The notes beneath the pieces are model-generated. The model was not told the DNA's origin. It did not search any database and was given only the letters and a program-made list of their open reading frames with translations. Shown here piece after piece: positions 61,112 through 64,000 of a stretch of 64,000 nt of DNA; the first letter of the stretch is position 1, and every line of letters begins with the position of its first letter. Source of the stretch: Taishania sp965247975 (lineage in GTDB: Bacteria > Bacteroidota > Bacteroidia > Flavobacteriales_D > Crocinitomicaceae). The translations under genes were made by a program, and so were the position numbers. The stretch spans positions 2,356,001-2,420,000 of the forward strand of contig OZ252050.1 of assembly GCA_965247975.1 (NCBI GenBank). Reading direction: 5' to 3'.

Positions 61112-62995
61112 CTAATAATTAGAAGTTTGACTTTTTCTAGCTAAAATGTTCATTTTAGTAAGATAGTCTCGATTGAATTCATGTTTTAAGGCCAACATAG
61201 ACCCTGTTTCCTTTTCAAAAACAACCATGGTATTCCATGTTGATTGGGATGCAAGTGCCAAATTTGGTGCCACATATGCCAAACCAATTCCTGTTAGACC
61301 AATAAAATAAACTGGCTTAAATTTCCATCGATAATCACCCATAAAATCGTGGTAAGTCAGATTTGTTTTATTTTTCGCATAATAGGCAAAATTAACAGGT
61401 AGGACAGTGTTTTGATATGCTGAATTTTCATGCAATTGATACATCATTAGTGCATAATTTTCAAATTCGTTATAGTATGCTGTTGAAAAGTAATCAACAT
61501 GCGCTCCACCGACAGACTTCGTTAATTTTTCAGATCTTTTTGAATCAAATTTTAAATTGTCAAGGCTTTTAATTAAAATTCGTTCGTTTCCACTTTCAAT
61601 AACTATTTGTTCTGCGGCAACTGCTTGCTTTGCTTCTAAACTAAGTAATTCATTGGGTTCAACAAAACGATTTAATTTACCTAAGTAGAAATTTGTGTTT
61701 TTCATCTTGATTTGATCATTTGTGATTGAATCATTAGCATTTCCAGATTCCATTAATGCTTTTGGATCAAAAAATTTACTCCTATTTAAAATTTGAATAA
61801 CTTCTTTTCGAATCGTTTTAAACTCATTTATTGACTGATTGTCTTCCATAAGTTTGGTGATGACATTGAGGGCTAGAAGTGTTTTAACATAGCCATTTTG
61901 TACATTCATAAAGTTATAAAAACCTGAAGAAAGATGATTACTACCATAAAATGGCAAAGATTTTCTTCTCTTGTTCCCCCCAAACTCTTGATCCACGATA
62001 CCATACCAAGCCATCGCTTTTAGCAAATCGACATTCACCTTATACTCAGTTTCAAGATTGTAAATTTTATAAATAGCACTTAGGAAATCACTATTCGCTA
62101 TATCAAGTCTTACCAATTCAATTTTAGCACGAAGAAAGAAGTCGCTATATTCATTTGATAATTTATCGTTTCTATTTCCAGCTAAGGGTTCACCAAGCAC
62201 TTTTATTCTTGACTTATATTTGTTTTCGTAATCAATAATGTAAGATAACTTATCTTGAGACTTGGAAACAATCTCATCAAATAGATTTTCTGGTATTTCA
62301 AGTTTCGAACTCTCCAAATAATTCGGTTTCATAAGGATGCTTTGAAAAGGCATTTCAGCTTGTGAAGCATTAAATAAAGCTTGCACCATATCTGCTTTTT
62401 GGAAATTTACTGCAGCCAATTTTTCATAAGCAAGTTTGTCTAATATCATCTCTACAGAATCACTTTTAATGCTTGCGAATTTGACAAAATCATTTAGACT
62501 TGAAATGTGAAAAGTGGATTTCGAATTCCTCCCTAAATTTTGCATTTTTGCGGCTTCCACTTCTCTCATCAAGAAAAAAAGCACTTCTTCTTTTTTGGAA
62601 AGAGATGCAAGGAGTTTTGTTGTAATGAAAATACTTTTATCGTAGCGAAATGTTGTTGGAATTATTGATCTAAAGAAAAAAACTTCATACTTTTCAGTCG
62701 GATAAACACGCGCCAAAAGTTCTTTAAAATCTGCATTAATCCGGTTAATATCTTCTGTTCCAAACGAAACGAACCCTGAATTCAATATCGTTGATCGACA
62801 AAGTCTATTATTATGCTTAGAATTTAATTTGAAATACTGATCTCTGGAAAAAGTGGGTAAAGTGTAATAAGGAATCAACTCATCTTTCAATATTTTTGGG
62901 AATTCTCCTTTTGATACAATTAATTCATCATTCAATTGACAAGATCCATTGTAAGTGGAAGCAAAAACGAAAATTAGTAGAAAAGCAAGTTTCAT
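61112..62995 (-). CDS. Degenerate M48-like secreted protein, 627 aa
   Basis: Not active as judged by motif. It has a signal peptide (1-19). The region near residues 85-155 follows the order of M48 peptidases: NADFKELLARVYPTEKYEVFFFRS, IFITTKLLASLSKKEEVLFFLMREVEAAKMQ in outline, where the zinc-binding HExxH position reads MREVEAAKM without the His residues. The remaining about 470 residues are helical with no known domain, and a hydrophobic stretch occurs near 560-585. It may be a pseudo-peptidase scaffold in the periplasm or outer membrane. It lies between two barrel genes on the same strand. Confidence 0.7.
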   Translation of the reverse strand: MKLAFLLIFVFASTYNGSCQLNDELIVSKGEFPKILKDELIPYYTLPTFSRDQYFKLNSKHNNRLCRSTILNSGFVSFGTEDINRINADFKELLARVYPTEKYEVFFFRSIIPTTFRYDKSIFITTKLLASLSKKEEVLFFLMREVEAAKMQNLGRNSKSTFHISSLNDFVKFASIKSDSVEMILDKLAYEKLAAVNFQKADMVQALFNASQAEMPFQSILMKPNYLESSKLEIPENLFDEIVSKSQDKLSYIIDYENKYKSRIKVLGEPLAGNRNDKLSNEYSDFFLRAKIELVRLDIANSDFLSAIYKIYNLETEYKVNVDLLKAMAWYGIVDQEFGGNKRRKSLPFYGSNHLSSGFYNFMNVQNGYVKTLLALNVITKLMEDNQSINEFKTIRKEVIQILNRSKFFDPKALMESGNANDSITNDQIKMKNTNFYLGKLNRFVEPNELLSLEAKQAVAAEQIVIESGNERILIKSLDNLKFDSKRSEKLTKSVGGAHVDYFSTAYYNEFENYALMMYQLHENSAYQNTVLPVNFAYYAKNKTNLTYHDFMGDYRWKFKPVYFIGLTGIGLAYVAPNLALASQSTWNTMVVFEKETGSMLALKHEFNRDYLTKMNILARKSQTSNY

Positions 62996-63103
62996 AAGTA
63001 AGCAAACATAAATTCGAGCTAAATGTAATCAATTCTTTTAAAAAAATTAATTGATTCGAAATTAATTTAGATGGTTAAAATTAAATTCAAAAAGCTCAAT
63101 TTG

Positions 63104-63868
63104 TCACTGCTCAATCGGTCCTTCTTGAAAAATTTTCTTTTTTGCTTTGATGTTTGGGAAGAAATATTTGAATTCAACACTTAAATAACTTCCATCTACT
63201 TTACCCTCATTTTCGGCATCGATTGTGATGTGATATCCCTGATACACGTAACTAGATCGAAGGTACATAATTGAGTTGAATGGCACAGAAGCAACGCCAC
63301 CAAGATAGAAAAAACCATCTTTTTCGGTGCGAAACTCAAAGCCCACATTGGCTCCAAATTCGAAAAACAATTTCCTAGCTAAACCAGTATGTACAAATTG
63401 AGAAAATGTTCCAGTATTTGTCGTAACACGAACATTCGTTGGATTGTATGAAATATTTCCTCCAATTGCTGTAGACATATACCATTTCTCTGCCAAACGA
63501 ATGTAAAACAGTCCTTTTATTGGAAGATCGTAAGAAACATACTTCATGTCGTTTTTTAGAAATAAATTCGAATCTGCAAGCGACATATCAATATCAAAAA
63601 CACGTTGATTATAATTCAAACCGGTTTCTATTGCAATCGTTTTTGTGAGGCCTGCGCGAACAACTGCCCCAAAAGAATAGCCTGTTGACTGCTTAAACGT
63701 TGTTTTAAAACCATTTAGTTCTTGATTTAGCACAGAGTTTCCAATAAATCGCGTTGGTAAAATTGGTTTAACTTGTAACCCAAAATAAGATGGCACTTTC
63801 ACCTTGGGCGTTTGACCAAGTGCACTATTTGCTAATAAAGACATGAAAAGAAAAAGAAGAAGTCTCAT
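63104..63868 (-). CDS. Outer-membrane beta-barrel (PorT-like) protein, 254 aa
   Basis: Signal peptide (1-18, ending LGQ). Strands of the PorT-like outer-membrane barrel are seen: YFGLQVKPILPTRFIGN near residue 29, GYSFGAVVRAGLTKTIAIETGLNYNQRVFDID in outline near 63-94, KLFFEFGANVGFEFR near 168 and SYLSVEFKYFFPN near 229. A short basic tail follows. It is 108 bp upstream of the M48-like gene in the same direction and probably part of the same three-gene unit. Function is unknown. Confidence 0.78.
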   Translation of the reverse strand: MRLLLFLFMSLLANSALGQTPKVKVPSYFGLQVKPILPTRFIGNSVLNQELNGFKTTFKQSTGYSFGAVVRAGLTKTIAIETGLNYNQRVFDIDMSLADSNLFLKNDMKYVSYDLPIKGLFYIRLAEKWYMSTAIGGNISYNPTNVRVTTNTGTFSQFVHTGLARKLFFEFGANVGFEFRTEKDGFFYLGGVASVPFNSIMYLRSSYVYQGYHITIDAENEGKVDGSYLSVEFKYFFPNIKAKKKIFQEGPIEQ

Positions 63869-64000
63869 TAATAATTTCTTTGTTGAGTTAAATTAACGCA
63901 AAATATATGACTTATTGTGGCTTATTGATTGTTCGAAGTGTCTCATTGACTGATTGAAGCTTGTCTTGTCTTTTACAGTAACCAACAATGGCTAAAGTCA

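Overview
The window is AT-rich chromosomal DNA of a Bacteroidota bacterium, most likely a gliding or adhesive Flavobacteriales member (a Crocinitomicaceae or Fluviicola-like genome is my guess, not shown). The evidence is a 2619-residue SprB-repeat protein ending in a type B T9SS (CHU_C) sorting domain, promoters of the Bacteroidota TAnnTTTG type, a CzcA-TolC fused efflux pump, many SPII lipoproteins and small outer-membrane barrels, and starts without clear Shine-Dalgarno sequences. No rRNA, CRISPR array, intact prophage or intact insertion sequence was seen. One tRNA (Lys, TTT) is present.

Layout. 0-5.4 kb: a tight operon mutL, two rhomboid proteases, an endonuclease/exonuclease/phosphatase-fold membrane protein and rluF. 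5.6-9.7 kb: seven unrecognised small secreted or membrane proteins, one with a GldM-like C-terminal region. 9.8-13.3 kb: a TIGR01777 epimerase, an MFS transporter and a PLP aminotransferase. 13.4-21.2 kb: the giant T9SS adhesin, with an internal 699-bp higher-order repeat. 21.4-24.4 kb: a PepSY-like lipoprotein, then a copper-related operon with an MbnP-like protein and its MbnH-like di-heme peroxidase but no methanobactin genes. 24.4-25.0 kb: a 108-bp tandem array in which every unit carries a strong hairpin.

25.0-34.8 kb is a probable integrated heavy-metal island. It holds an HMA-type protein, a CadA/ZntA P-type ATPase, a CzcB adaptor, a CzcA-CzcC fusion and a His-rich protein. It is bounded on the right by tRNA-Lys and a truncated tyrosine integrase, and on the left by two copies of the tRNA 3' end. 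Near-identical GTTGACA-type repeats lie just inside both ends.

34.8-45.4 kb is mostly core: aroK, a transglutaminase-like protein, a coiled-coil lipoprotein, an M61 peptidase, a pseudo-receiver/adenylate cyclase/HD fusion, cobalamin adenosyltransferase, a DUF2795 protein, acpH, mltF and miaA (which lacks an ordinary start codon). 45.5-47.4 kb: an ABC ATPase and FtsX-like permease. 47.4-51.8 kb: a recent tandem duplication of a lipoprotein gene that also copied the tail of the convergent gene and left a pseudogene. 51.9-55.7 kb: a baeRF-like protein, a GT4-toroid fusion and a GH130 enzyme. 55.7-58.7 kb: a stress/envelope cluster (lipoproteins, cupin, barrel, lmo0937-type small membrane protein) beside an AraC regulator. 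59.2-64 kb: an imelysin-like lipoprotein facing two barrel proteins that flank a large M48-like protein with a destroyed zinc motif.

Working together: the copper pair and the Zn/Cd/Co island form an adjacent metal-handling zone of about 12 kb. The T9SS adhesin, the GldM-like protein and the many envelope proteins fit a surface-associated lifestyle. All assignments rest on reading motifs by eye. No database search was possible.
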